Source: NIOZ-UU13 sp964653075
Lineage (GTDB): Bacteria > Planctomycetota > Phycisphaerae > Sedimentisphaerales > Anaerobacaceae
Direction: 5' to 3'
Assembly: GCA_964653075.1 (NCBI GenBank)
Contig: CAZZAX010000242.1
Coordinates: forward strand, 1 to 7,466
Length of the DNA: 7,466 nucleotides
The notes beneath the pieces were generated by a model. It had not been told where the DNA came from. It did not search any database and saw only the letters and a list, made by a program, of their open reading frames with translations. Below, in pieces: positions 1-6,211 of the stretch (positions are counted from its first letter, which is position 1; each line of letters opens with the position of its first letter). The translations under genes were made by a program, and so were the position numbers.

Positions 1-2
1 TC

Positions 3-839
3 CCTAAGCAAAATGCACTTGAACACTCCATTGCGAGCATCGAGCGGATGCTCGATGCAGAAAAGAAAAGCAAGGGACGGATACTCTACGCCGAGAACTG
101 GGTCTATGCCCCTTCGATTCAAAAGGAGCGGGAGATTATCGAGAAAACCGGTGCACAGATTCTCTGGCTCCACGGCGAAGAAGCACACTCCGGCTCACAC
201 GCCGTGACTTATGCCTATTGGAAATTCTCCGGCGGCGGCGTAATGATAGGCAAGGGATGTCACCCGCTGACGGCGGCGCTTTATCTAAAACGCGTAGAAG
301 GAAATGCACGCAACGGCGAGCCAATTCGTCCGAAAGCGGTAACCGCTAGAACAGCCGCTCTGACCCGGCTGGAAAAATTCGAGGACAAAGGCCACATCCG
401 CTGCGACTACTACGATATCGATGATTTTTCTTTGATGCACGTGGTCTTCGAAGACGGCACTATCGCCGACATCTTCGCCTCCGATATTGTTTTAGGGGGC
501 ATTCACAACTGGCTCGAAGTCTCGGCAAACAACCACCGGACTATCTGCAATATCAACCCGAACACGGCGATGAAAACTTACAATCCGGTGGATTCAAATT
601 TTGCCGATATTTATGTAGTGGAAAAAACAGGCACCAAACAGGGCTGGTCGAATCCATCGCCCGATGAGGACTGGTTCACAGGCTATCCGCAGGAAATGGA
701 GGCCTTCTACAGGACCATCGCATACGGTGAGGCTCTGGAAAGCACCGGCAACCTGGCCGCCGACTGTATCTCGACAATTTATAGTGCTTATATCTCGGCT
801 GAAAAAACCGGGACAGAAGTCCCCATTCGAACTTTCTAA
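3..839 (+). CDS. Gfo/Idh/MocA-family oxidoreductase, 5'-truncated by window edge
   Basis: The reading frame is open from the first bases of the window to TAA at 837-839, giving about 278 residues. The N-terminal Rossmann part, including the GxGxxG and EKP motifs of the family, lies upstream of the window. What remains matches the C-terminal alpha/beta substrate-binding domain of Gfo/Idh/MocA oxidoreductases: a YAENWVYAPS segment, then an HSGSHA motif, then a glycine-rich GGGVMIGKGCH segment whose His (bases 261-263) sits where the family's catalytic His is found. These enzymes usually oxidise or epimerise sugars, inositols or related polyols with NAD(P) in the cytoplasm; the substrate here is unknown. 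The first internal ATG (base 48) is not the true start, because family homology continues through it. It is followed after 29 bases by the symporter gene, so the two are probably co-transcribed and may act on the same compound. Family assignment is firm; specificity is not. Confidence 0.87.
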   Translation, partial: PKQNALEHSIASIERMLDAEKKSKGRILYAENWVYAPSIQKEREIIEKTGAQILWLHGEEAHSGSHAVTYAYWKFSGGGVMIGKGCHPLTAALYLKRVEGNARNGEPIRPKAVTARTAALTRLEKFEDKGHIRCDYYDIDDFSLMHVVFEDGTIADIFASDIVLGGIHNWLEVSANNHRTICNINPNTAMKTYNPVDSNFADIYVVEKTGTKQGWSNPSPDEDWFTGYPQEMEAFYRTIAYGEALESTGNLAADCISTIYSAYISAEKTGTEVPIRTF

Positions 840-856
840 CTCGTCAATAGCCGGTC

Positions 857-863
857 AAAGGAG
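857..863 (+). promoter_or_regulatory. Shine-Dalgarno sequence of the sodium:solute symporter gene
   Basis: AAAGGAG lies five bases before the ATG at 869. It is a strong match to the anti-Shine-Dalgarno sequence and supports this start over later in-frame methionines. Confidence 0.75.
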
Positions 864-868
864 CAGCT

Positions 869-2521
869 ATGGAGTTTCTTGGGTTACACTACGCAATCTG
901 GATTGTGCTCGTATTATATTTCGCCGGGATGCTCCTGATGGGCTGGTGGAGCAAGCGGGGCATTCACAACCAGGAGGGTTACCTTTTGGGCAACCGCCGG
1001 TTCGGCTGGCCGATGATGGTGATGCACGCTTTCGGCGCCGGCACGCATCCGGGCAACGTGGCGGGGGTTATGAGCCAGGGCGTCGTAAGCGGGGCTTCCG
1101 GCATCTGGGTCTCGTGGATGTGGCTGTTCGGGACGCCCTTCTACTGGATTATTGCGCCGGTAGTTCGGCGGATGCGGTGCCTGACGATGGCCGACTTTTT
1201 CCGGGAGCGTTTCGGCAGGTCGGCCAGTGTGCTGTACATTATCGTAGCAGCGGTCGGGATGATTGTTTTCTTAGCGGGAGTCATGCTTGCGACAACCCGC
1301 ACCGTACAGGGTGTGATGGGCAAGGCCCAGGTTCAGGAAAGTGATATGTGGTTCTTCGGAATCTTGCTTGTCACCACGGTAGTATTCATAATTTACAGCT
1401 ACTGGGGTGGTATAATCGCGGCCATCCGTACCGATATGATTCAGGGCTTAATGATTATCGCCCTGTCGTTCATTGCCATTCCTGTCGCACTCGGTCGTGT
1501 TGACGGCCTGGCTGGTATGCGTGCGACGTTGACAGCGCAGGAAAACACTTACTTGAGCTTATTCGATCCGAAAGAATTCAGTTTACTCACCGTGCTTTTA
1601 CTGAGTATCAATGCTCCGCTGACGGCACTGGCGTTTCCGCACCTGATGAGCGTATGTGCGGCGGGCAAAACCGAATGGGAAGGGCGAGTCGGCTTTACAT
1701 ACGGCAACGTCCTCAAGCGGGTGTGTACAATCGGCTGGTGCGTGCTTGGCTTGTGCTGGCTGGCATATCTTCTCAATACAGGTTTGGAGATTAATAAGGA
1801 CGCCGCCTTCGGCGATGCAATCCGCGGTTTACTTAGGCCCGAGCTTCAGGGCGTAATGCTCGCATGTGTGATGGCGGCTGCCATGTCCTCCGGCGATGCG
1901 GTGCAGGTGACGGTCGCGGGGCTCTTTTCCCAAAACATCTATCGTGTTTATATTAATCCTAATGCAGATGAGCAGCAATTGGTGCGTATAACCCGTATTA
2001 TAGGTGTTTTCATCGCTCTTTCGGCACTTGTGGGAGCGATTTTAATGAGGAGCAACCTTGTCAAAGCAATCCTCGATTATTTCAACATTCTCAGTCTGGT
2101 AGGTATTTCAACTGCGATGGGTATTCTCTGGCGGCGAATGAACACAACAGGGATGTTTTCAAGTACAATTCTGGCCTCGGGCACGTTCCTGGTAAGCCGT
2201 TATGTTCTCGACTGCAGCCGGGATGTCACGATAGGAGTACCGATTGTCGTTGGCGTACTTGCAGGTGTGATAGGCAGTCTTATAACAAGACCGCCGGGCC
2301 GTGAGACAATAGAAAAATTTTTCACGAAGATTTATGTCCCAATCGGCCAGGAGGATAAACTGGCTTTGCCTCTCGATGAGGCCGTCCCTCGACAAAAGCG
2401 CTTGCTGACCGGCTGTGGACTTTTTCTCGTTAAACCATCTCGCCAGTCCTGGGTCGGCTTTGTGGTAACATTAGGAATCTGCCTGGCCTGTGTCCTTGTG
2501 ATGCTGGTTATACTTAAATAA
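869..2521 (+). CDS. Sodium:solute symporter (SSS family) membrane transporter
   Basis: This 550-residue, strongly hydrophobic protein has about 13 predicted membrane segments and fits the SSS family (LeuT fold), which imports small solutes using the sodium gradient. Visible family features are a YLLGNRRFGW segment (38-47) after the first helix, an AFGAGTHPGN unwound-helix region (54-63), T-M-A-D-F-x-R-x-R-F-G near 106-116, GGIIAAIRTDMIQG (180-193), and MAAAMSSGDA (335-344). The last contains Ser340/Ser341, where SSS proteins place the Na2-site serines. A hydrophilic stretch around 475-525 precedes a final helix at about 527-549. The Q-R pair often found before the A-A-K motif in this family is replaced by FPHLMSVCAAGK (256-267), so the subfamily is uncertain. 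It sits between an oxidoreductase and a dehydrogenase gene, so it probably imports the substrate or an intermediate they act on. The substrate cannot be named. Confidence 0.88.
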   Translation: MEFLGLHYAIWIVLVLYFAGMLLMGWWSKRGIHNQEGYLLGNRRFGWPMMVMHAFGAGTHPGNVAGVMSQGVVSGASGIWVSWMWLFGTPFYWIIAPVVRRMRCLTMADFFRERFGRSASVLYIIVAAVGMIVFLAGVMLATTRTVQGVMGKAQVQESDMWFFGILLVTTVVFIIYSYWGGIIAAIRTDMIQGLMIIALSFIAIPVALGRVDGLAGMRATLTAQENTYLSLFDPKEFSLLTVLLLSINAPLTALAFPHLMSVCAAGKTEWEGRVGFTYGNVLKRVCTIGWCVLGLCWLAYLLNTGLEINKDAAFGDAIRGLLRPELQGVMLACVMAAAMSSGDAVQVTVAGLFSQNIYRVYINPNADEQQLVRITRIIGVFIALSALVGAILMRSNLVKAILDYFNILSLVGISTAMGILWRRMNTTGMFSSTILASGTFLVSRYVLDCSRDVTIGVPIVVGVLAGVIGSLITRPPGRETIEKFFTKIYVPIGQEDKLALPLDEAVPRQKRLLTGCGLFLVKPSRQSWVGFVVTLGICLACVLVMLVILK

Positions 2522-2524
2522 AAC

Positions 2525-2530
2525 AAAAGG
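2525..2530 (+). promoter_or_regulatory. Shine-Dalgarno sequence supporting a GTG start
   Basis: AAAAGG lies eight bases before GTG at 2539. With the Rossmann strand beginning four residues into the protein, this fixes the GTG as the start. No upstream ATG fits the 17-base gap. Confidence 0.6.
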
Positions 2531-2538
2531 ATAATTGT

Positions 2539-3417
2539 GTGACCTCTAACATCGGACTTGTTGGTCTTGGCCTTGTCGGCACTGCTATAGCACAGCGCCT
2601 GATTGCGGAGCATTTTGATGTTGTCGGTTTCGACATTGAGCCGGCCAAGTGTGAGCACCTCAAACAGTTCGGGGCAAAAGCGGTCGATAGTCCTGCACAG
2701 GTGGCCGAACAAGCAGAGCGAATTATACTATCGCTCCCTAATACGCAAGTGGTACTGAAAGTTGTCGAAGGCCCCAATGGTATTTTGGAATCAAAGAGAC
2801 TTCCGAAATATATAATTGATACAACCACAGGAGACCCGGATGAAACGGCGGCTCTGGCGCAAAGACTCGCAGAAAAGAATGTTTATTTTCTGGACGCCCC
2901 TTTTTCCGGTTCCAGCCGACAGGTCAGGGACAAAGAGATAACGTTTATGGTCGGTGGCGACAAAGCCGCTTATGAAAAATGCATGGATATTTTTCAAACA
3001 CTCGGTGGGCAGGTTTGTTACTTGGGCGATTCGGGAAACGGCTCCAGGGCCAAGCTCGCGAGTAATTTGATTCTTGGATTGAACCGTCTTGCTCTTGCTG
3101 AGGGGCTTGTCTTTGCAGGCAAATTAGGCCTCGACCCGAATGCTTTTCTTGAACTGCTCAAAGTTACACCCGCTTACTCGGTCGCTATGGACATCAAGGG
3201 CAAAAAGATGTTGGACGGTGATTTCACGGCCCAGGCAAGACTTCGACAGCACCACAAGGATGTTTCGATTATCCTCAAGTACTCTGAAAAGCTCGGTCAG
3301 GAGCTGCCTCTGTCGAAGGTGCATCTGGATGTCCTGAAAAAGGCAATAGAAGCAGGCGACGGAGATTTGGACAACTCGGCGGTTATTCGGGAAATTGAAC
3401 GCAGAAACAAACTTTAA
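2539..3417 (+). CDS. NAD(P)-dependent beta-hydroxyacid dehydrogenase (3-hydroxyisobutyrate dehydrogenase family)
   Basis: The gene encodes 292 residues, the usual length of this family, and begins with GTG. The N-terminal Rossmann fold shows IGLVGLGLVG with GxGxxG at residues 9-14 for dinucleotide binding, and an Asp-containing end of the second strand (GFDIE), as is common in this family. The substrate-binding motif, usually D-x-P-V-S-G-G, appears as DAPFSGSS (119-126). The catalytic lysine is Lys172 in GNGSRAK, with Asn176 four residues later as in the family's K-x-x-x-N pattern. The C-terminal helical domain carries a typical GLDP segment. Such enzymes reversibly oxidise beta-hydroxyacids (3-hydroxyisobutyrate, tartronate semialdehyde/glycerate, L-threonate types) in the cytoplasm. 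It sits 17 bases after the symporter gene and 35 before the first UroD-like gene, so co-transcription is likely. Exact substrate is unknown; the Phe and Ser changes in the substrate motif argue against simply transferring a named function. Confidence 0.88.
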   Translation: MTSNIGLVGLGLVGTAIAQRLIAEHFDVVGFDIEPAKCEHLKQFGAKAVDSPAQVAEQAERIILSLPNTQVVLKVVEGPNGILESKRLPKYIIDTTTGDPDETAALAQRLAEKNVYFLDAPFSGSSRQVRDKEITFMVGGDKAAYEKCMDIFQTLGGQVCYLGDSGNGSRAKLASNLILGLNRLALAEGLVFAGKLGLDPNAFLELLKVTPAYSVAMDIKGKKMLDGDFTAQARLRQHHKDVSIILKYSEKLGQELPLSKVHLDVLKKAIEAGDGDLDNSAVIREIERRNKL

Positions 3418-3432
3418 TGCTCTTTTGTTTAT

Positions 3433-3442
3433 AAGGAAAGGA
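3433..3442 (+). promoter_or_regulatory. Shine-Dalgarno region supporting a GTG start
   Basis: The purine-rich AAGGAAAGGA ends ten bases before GTG at 3453. An in-frame TAA at 3444-3446 prevents any start further upstream, so GTG 3453 is the first possible start and has a usable ribosome-binding site. Confidence 0.6.
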
Positions 3443-3452
3443 ATAAACGCAC

Positions 3453-4433
3453 GTGCAGTTCTGCCCTTCTGTATATGAGCACGCTGCCAGAGTAATCGGT
3501 AAATCCCCCTGGGAAGTATCGCGAAACGGCCGGCTGCTTTCGCAAGCTCACATTGAAACGTTTCGTTTCTATAATCATCGCCCAATCGTGGTCGGTATAG
3601 ATATTTACAACCTCGAAGCCGAAGCATACGGTGCAATCGTTGACAGACCTGCCGGCACCGGCGTTCCCGCTATTTTCAGGCATCCATATTCCACCTCAAA
3701 AGAACTAATGACTCTGGAGCCGTTTAATCCCAAAGCCGACGGTCGTGTTCCTATGGTAATAGAAGCCGGCCAGCGCATCGCAGATGAATGTCCCGAGGCG
3801 GACGTCAGGATACCTTTGAGCGGGCCGTTCTCACTGGCAACAAATCTCATGGGCTTTGAAAACCTGTTATGCGAGATTATGACCAATCCCGACCTGGTTG
3901 CCCGGGCTCTAAGTCACCTCGTAGCCGGGCAGGTAGAGTTTTGCAAAGAAGTAGTCCACCAGGGTCTGGATATCGCTTTTTTCGAATCGGCGGCAACCCC
4001 TCCCTTATTATCGCCCCAGGATTTCAAAACAATAGAGTTCGACGCACTTAAAGAAACGATGGAAAAGACGGCGGCGGTTGTCGGTCATCCTGTTCCCTGC
4101 ATTATGGGCGGTGACACAGCCCCGATCCTTGATTCGATTCTTCAGACCGGAACCGGATATGTCTGCTGTCCGGCCGGAACAGACCAAAAAAAGTTTATGG
4201 ACATAATGCGAGAGCGTCCCGACGTGATGGTCAGAATCAATATGGACCCGAGAACAATGACTTCAAAAAATTTCGAAGATGCTGAAAAGGAAGTTGACAG
4301 AGTATTCGAACTGGCCAACAATAGAGAGAAAGTTTGTATCGGGACGGGATGTCTGCCGTTTGAAACAGACCCTCAAGCCGTCATAAAAACAAAAGAATAT
4401 ATTCTGGCTAAGAACACAGGTAGAAATGTTTAA
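3453..4433 (+). CDS. Uroporphyrinogen decarboxylase-superfamily protein, MtaA/MtbA-like, with altered zinc motif
   Basis: The 326-residue product starts with GTG and fits the UroD TIM-barrel superfamily, which includes haem-pathway HemE and the cobamide:coenzyme M methyltransferases MtaA/MtbA. Family-like parts are an N-terminal YNLEAEAYGA segment (about 52-61), a central LSGPFSLATNLMG segment, and GTGCLPFETDP near the C-terminus (298-308), matching the G-C-x-x-P-x-x-T-P region that supplies the last zinc-ligand Cys (here Cys300) in MtaA-type enzymes. The RQAGRY-type motif of HemE is absent, so it is unlikely to be the haem enzyme. The usual H-x-C-G-N-T zinc motif appears to align with I217-M-G-G-D-T222, losing His and Cys; Cys216 and His212 lie just before it. 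A corrinoid- or methyl-transfer role is plausible from family context but unproven. It is 17 bases upstream of the Nramp-like gene. UroD-fold assignment is confident; the reaction is not. Confidence 0.83.
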   Translation: MQFCPSVYEHAARVIGKSPWEVSRNGRLLSQAHIETFRFYNHRPIVVGIDIYNLEAEAYGAIVDRPAGTGVPAIFRHPYSTSKELMTLEPFNPKADGRVPMVIEAGQRIADECPEADVRIPLSGPFSLATNLMGFENLLCEIMTNPDLVARALSHLVAGQVEFCKEVVHQGLDIAFFESAATPPLLSPQDFKTIEFDALKETMEKTAAVVGHPVPCIMGGDTAPILDSILQTGTGYVCCPAGTDQKKFMDIMRERPDVMVRINMDPRTMTSKNFEDAEKEVDRVFELANNREKVCIGTGCLPFETDPQAVIKTKEYILAKNTGRNV

Positions 4434-4436
4434 TAC

Positions 4437-4443
4437 AGGAGAG
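4437..4443 (+). promoter_or_regulatory. Shine-Dalgarno sequence of the Nramp-like gene
   Basis: AGGAGAG lies seven bases before ATG 4451. It favours this start over the in-frame ATG at 4520 (residue 24), which has no purine-rich sequence upstream. The long polar N-terminus is therefore probably translated. Confidence 0.7.
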
Positions 4444-4450
4444 TAAACAT

Positions 4451-6211
4451 ATGTCGCCAAACGAAACAGAACAAAGCCCCCTGAGCCCTCCACAGCCTCA
4501 GGAACAACAAGTAACACACATGAACCCGCGCATCGAAAAGGACCGCCAATCGATAGTGACTGCGCGCCAGAAAGGCACTGTAGCAACCGTTAAGACATTT
4601 TTACGGTTATCAGGCCCGGGCTGGCTCCAGAGCGGTATCACCGTCGGGGGCGTATCTTTCTCATCGAGTCTGTACCTCGGCGTGCTGGTGGGTTTTAGTA
4701 TGATGTGGCTTCAGCCGCTGGCAATGATATTAGGCATCATTATGCTCGGCGCGATTGGTTATGTGACGCTTTCCATCAGGGAAAGGCCGCTCAAGGCGAT
4801 CAACGAGCACGTCAGCCCCGTGCTCGGATGGAGCTGGCTGCTCGCATCAGCGGCCGCCAATCTCGTTTGGTCTATGCCGCAATATGTTCTTGGGACCACC
4901 GCGCTGCGGCAGAACCTCTCGCCGAACATTCTCGGAGCAATTCCGGACCCATGGGGCAGAATCATCTGTGTTAGCTTTATTCTTGCAATTTGCATTACCG
5001 CGACGATGTTCTACAGTGCCGGAGGCCGCGGCGTCAAGATATATGAAATCATCATAAAGTCGATAGTAAGCATGATCGTTTTGTCTTTCATGGGTGTCGT
5101 CATCAAGTTAAGTATTGAAGGCGCCATTGACTGGGGCCAAATTCTCAGTGGACTGATACCGAGATTGCGTATGTTGTGGGAGCCGGCGGCGACGGTCAAA
5201 ACTCAGATCGAGGCTGTGGCCCCCCAATTCCAGCAGTTCTGGACAGAGCTCATTGTCTCCCAGCAGCGTGACGTCATGATCGCCGCTACTGCTGCCGCGG
5301 TGGGTATCAACATGACGTTTCTGCTGCCATATTCGATGCTGCGGAAAGGCTGGGACAAGGACTTCCGGGGTCTGGCGATATTTGACCTTTCGACCGGTTT
5401 GTTCATACCCTTTATTCTTGCTACCGGCTTCGTGATAATCGCTTCGGCGTCACGGTTCCACACAACTCCGGCCCCTGGTTTTGTGCCGGACGAACCGGGC
5501 GGTATGGTAACGGTCGAGCCGGCCCAAAACCTCGTCGATCCTTATAAAAACCTTCTTGCGAGCCGGCTCAAATTCGAAATCGGCGCCGAGGAATTCGCAA
5601 AACTCACGCCCGTACAGGTACAGGAACGGTCGGAAGCCCTGCCCTGGGCGGACAAAAGGATGTCCGCGATGCTGGTCAAGCGTGACAATCTCAACCTGGC
5701 CGCCGCCTTGGAGCCGCTGACGGGCGATTTTCTGGCCCAGTTTGTATTCGGCCTTGGCGTATTAGGAATGGGCATCAGCGCCGCGACAATGCTTATGACA
5801 ATCAACGGACTATGTCTTTGTGAGTTGCTTAACAGGCCTTTGAAGGGCTGGACACAACGCATCGGTTCTCTACTCGTTGTGCCCGCAGCTCTGTCGGCTA
5901 TTTTCTGGAAACAGCCGGCGCCCTGGCTGGCAATGCCGACCTCGGTATTCTGCATCATACTCCTGCCGATTGCATATGTCGCCTTCTCTCTGTTGATGAA
6001 CCAGAAGGCCATGCTCGGCGACAACATGCCACAAGGCGGCAAGCGTGTCCTCTGGAATGTCTTGATGATAATTGCCACCGGTATAGCGACGCTGGTAAGT
6101 ATTTGGAGTTTGTGGTCAAGACTGGGCGGATGGAGCATCGCAGTAATCGTTGCTTTCGTGGGGCTTATCCTGGTTGTGCATTTCGTCCGTCAAAAGCCCA
6201 GGACAGCATGA
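4451..6211 (+). CDS. Divergent Nramp-like membrane transporter lacking canonical metal-binding motifs
   Basis: This 586-residue membrane protein has about 12 predicted helices after a polar, Pro/Gln-rich N-terminus (about 1-40). It resembles the Nramp family (LeuT-fold proton/divalent-metal transporters): GPGWLQSGITVGG (55-67) corresponds to the GPG... start of TM1, and GFSMMWLQPLA (81-91) to the G-Y-x-x-L-W region that follows. In true Nramps the unwound TM1 carries D-P-G-N and TM6 carries M-P-H as metal ligands. Here the TM1 position reads GGVS (66-69), and the likely TM6 region is AVGINMTFLLPYS (283-295), with neither motif. A hydrophilic segment of about 90 residues (334-425) interrupts the helices between the putative TM7 and TM8, longer than the loops in ordinary Nramps. 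The gene overlaps the next UroD gene by four bases and follows another, so its cargo may be the compound those proteins handle. Metal transport should not be assumed. It could also be called a generic APC-superfamily transporter. Confidence 0.78.
   Translation: MSPNETEQSPLSPPQPQEQQVTHMNPRIEKDRQSIVTARQKGTVATVKTFLRLSGPGWLQSGITVGGVSFSSSLYLGVLVGFSMMWLQPLAMILGIIMLGAIGYVTLSIRERPLKAINEHVSPVLGWSWLLASAAANLVWSMPQYVLGTTALRQNLSPNILGAIPDPWGRIICVSFILAICITATMFYSAGGRGVKIYEIIIKSIVSMIVLSFMGVVIKLSIEGAIDWGQILSGLIPRLRMLWEPAATVKTQIEAVAPQFQQFWTELIVSQQRDVMIAATAAAVGINMTFLLPYSMLRKGWDKDFRGLAIFDLSTGLFIPFILATGFVIIASASRFHTTPAPGFVPDEPGGMVTVEPAQNLVDPYKNLLASRLKFEIGAEEFAKLTPVQVQERSEALPWADKRMSAMLVKRDNLNLAAALEPLTGDFLAQFVFGLGVLGMGISAATMLMTINGLCLCELLNRPLKGWTQRIGSLLVVPAALSAIFWKQPAPWLAMPTSVFCIILLPIAYVAFSLLMNQKAMLGDNMPQGGKRVLWNVLMIIATGIATLVSIWSLWSRLGGWSIAVIVAFVGLILVVHFVRQKPRTA
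6208..6211 (+). other. ATGA start/stop overlap (translational coupling)
   Basis: The transporter's TGA (6209-6211) overlaps the ATG (6208-6210) of the second UroD-like gene. This is a classic arrangement for ribosome re-initiation and suggests the two proteins are made in a linked ratio. Confidence 0.85.

Noticed and set aside
664..1344. 226-codon open frame overlapping the oxidoreductase and symporter genes
   Set aside because: It lies in another frame across two well-supported genes, and its translation is Arg/Gly-rich without recognisable motifs, as expected for a shadow frame.
3453..4433. HemE (haem biosynthesis) assignment for either UroD-like gene
   Set aside because: Neither protein shows the RQAGRY-type N-terminal motif of HemE, no other haem gene is nearby, and the C-terminal Cys motif points to the methyltransferase-like branch.
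4480..4502. Inverted repeat CCTGAG / CTCAGG with an 11-base loop near the start of the Nramp-like gene
   Set aside because: Only six base pairs inside Pro/Gln-rich coding sequence with no flanking T run; likely chance, though a mild effect on translation cannot be excluded.
5542..6138. 198-codon minus-strand open frame inside the Nramp-like gene
   Set aside because: Fully antisense to a well-supported membrane-protein gene, with no ribosome-binding site or domain-like pattern recognised.
6103..6207. Upstream extension of the second UroD gene from ATG 6103
   Set aside because: It would overlap the transporter's coding end by over 100 bases, its residues do not look like a UroD N-terminus, and ATG 6208 has an ATGA overlap and a nearby AGGA.
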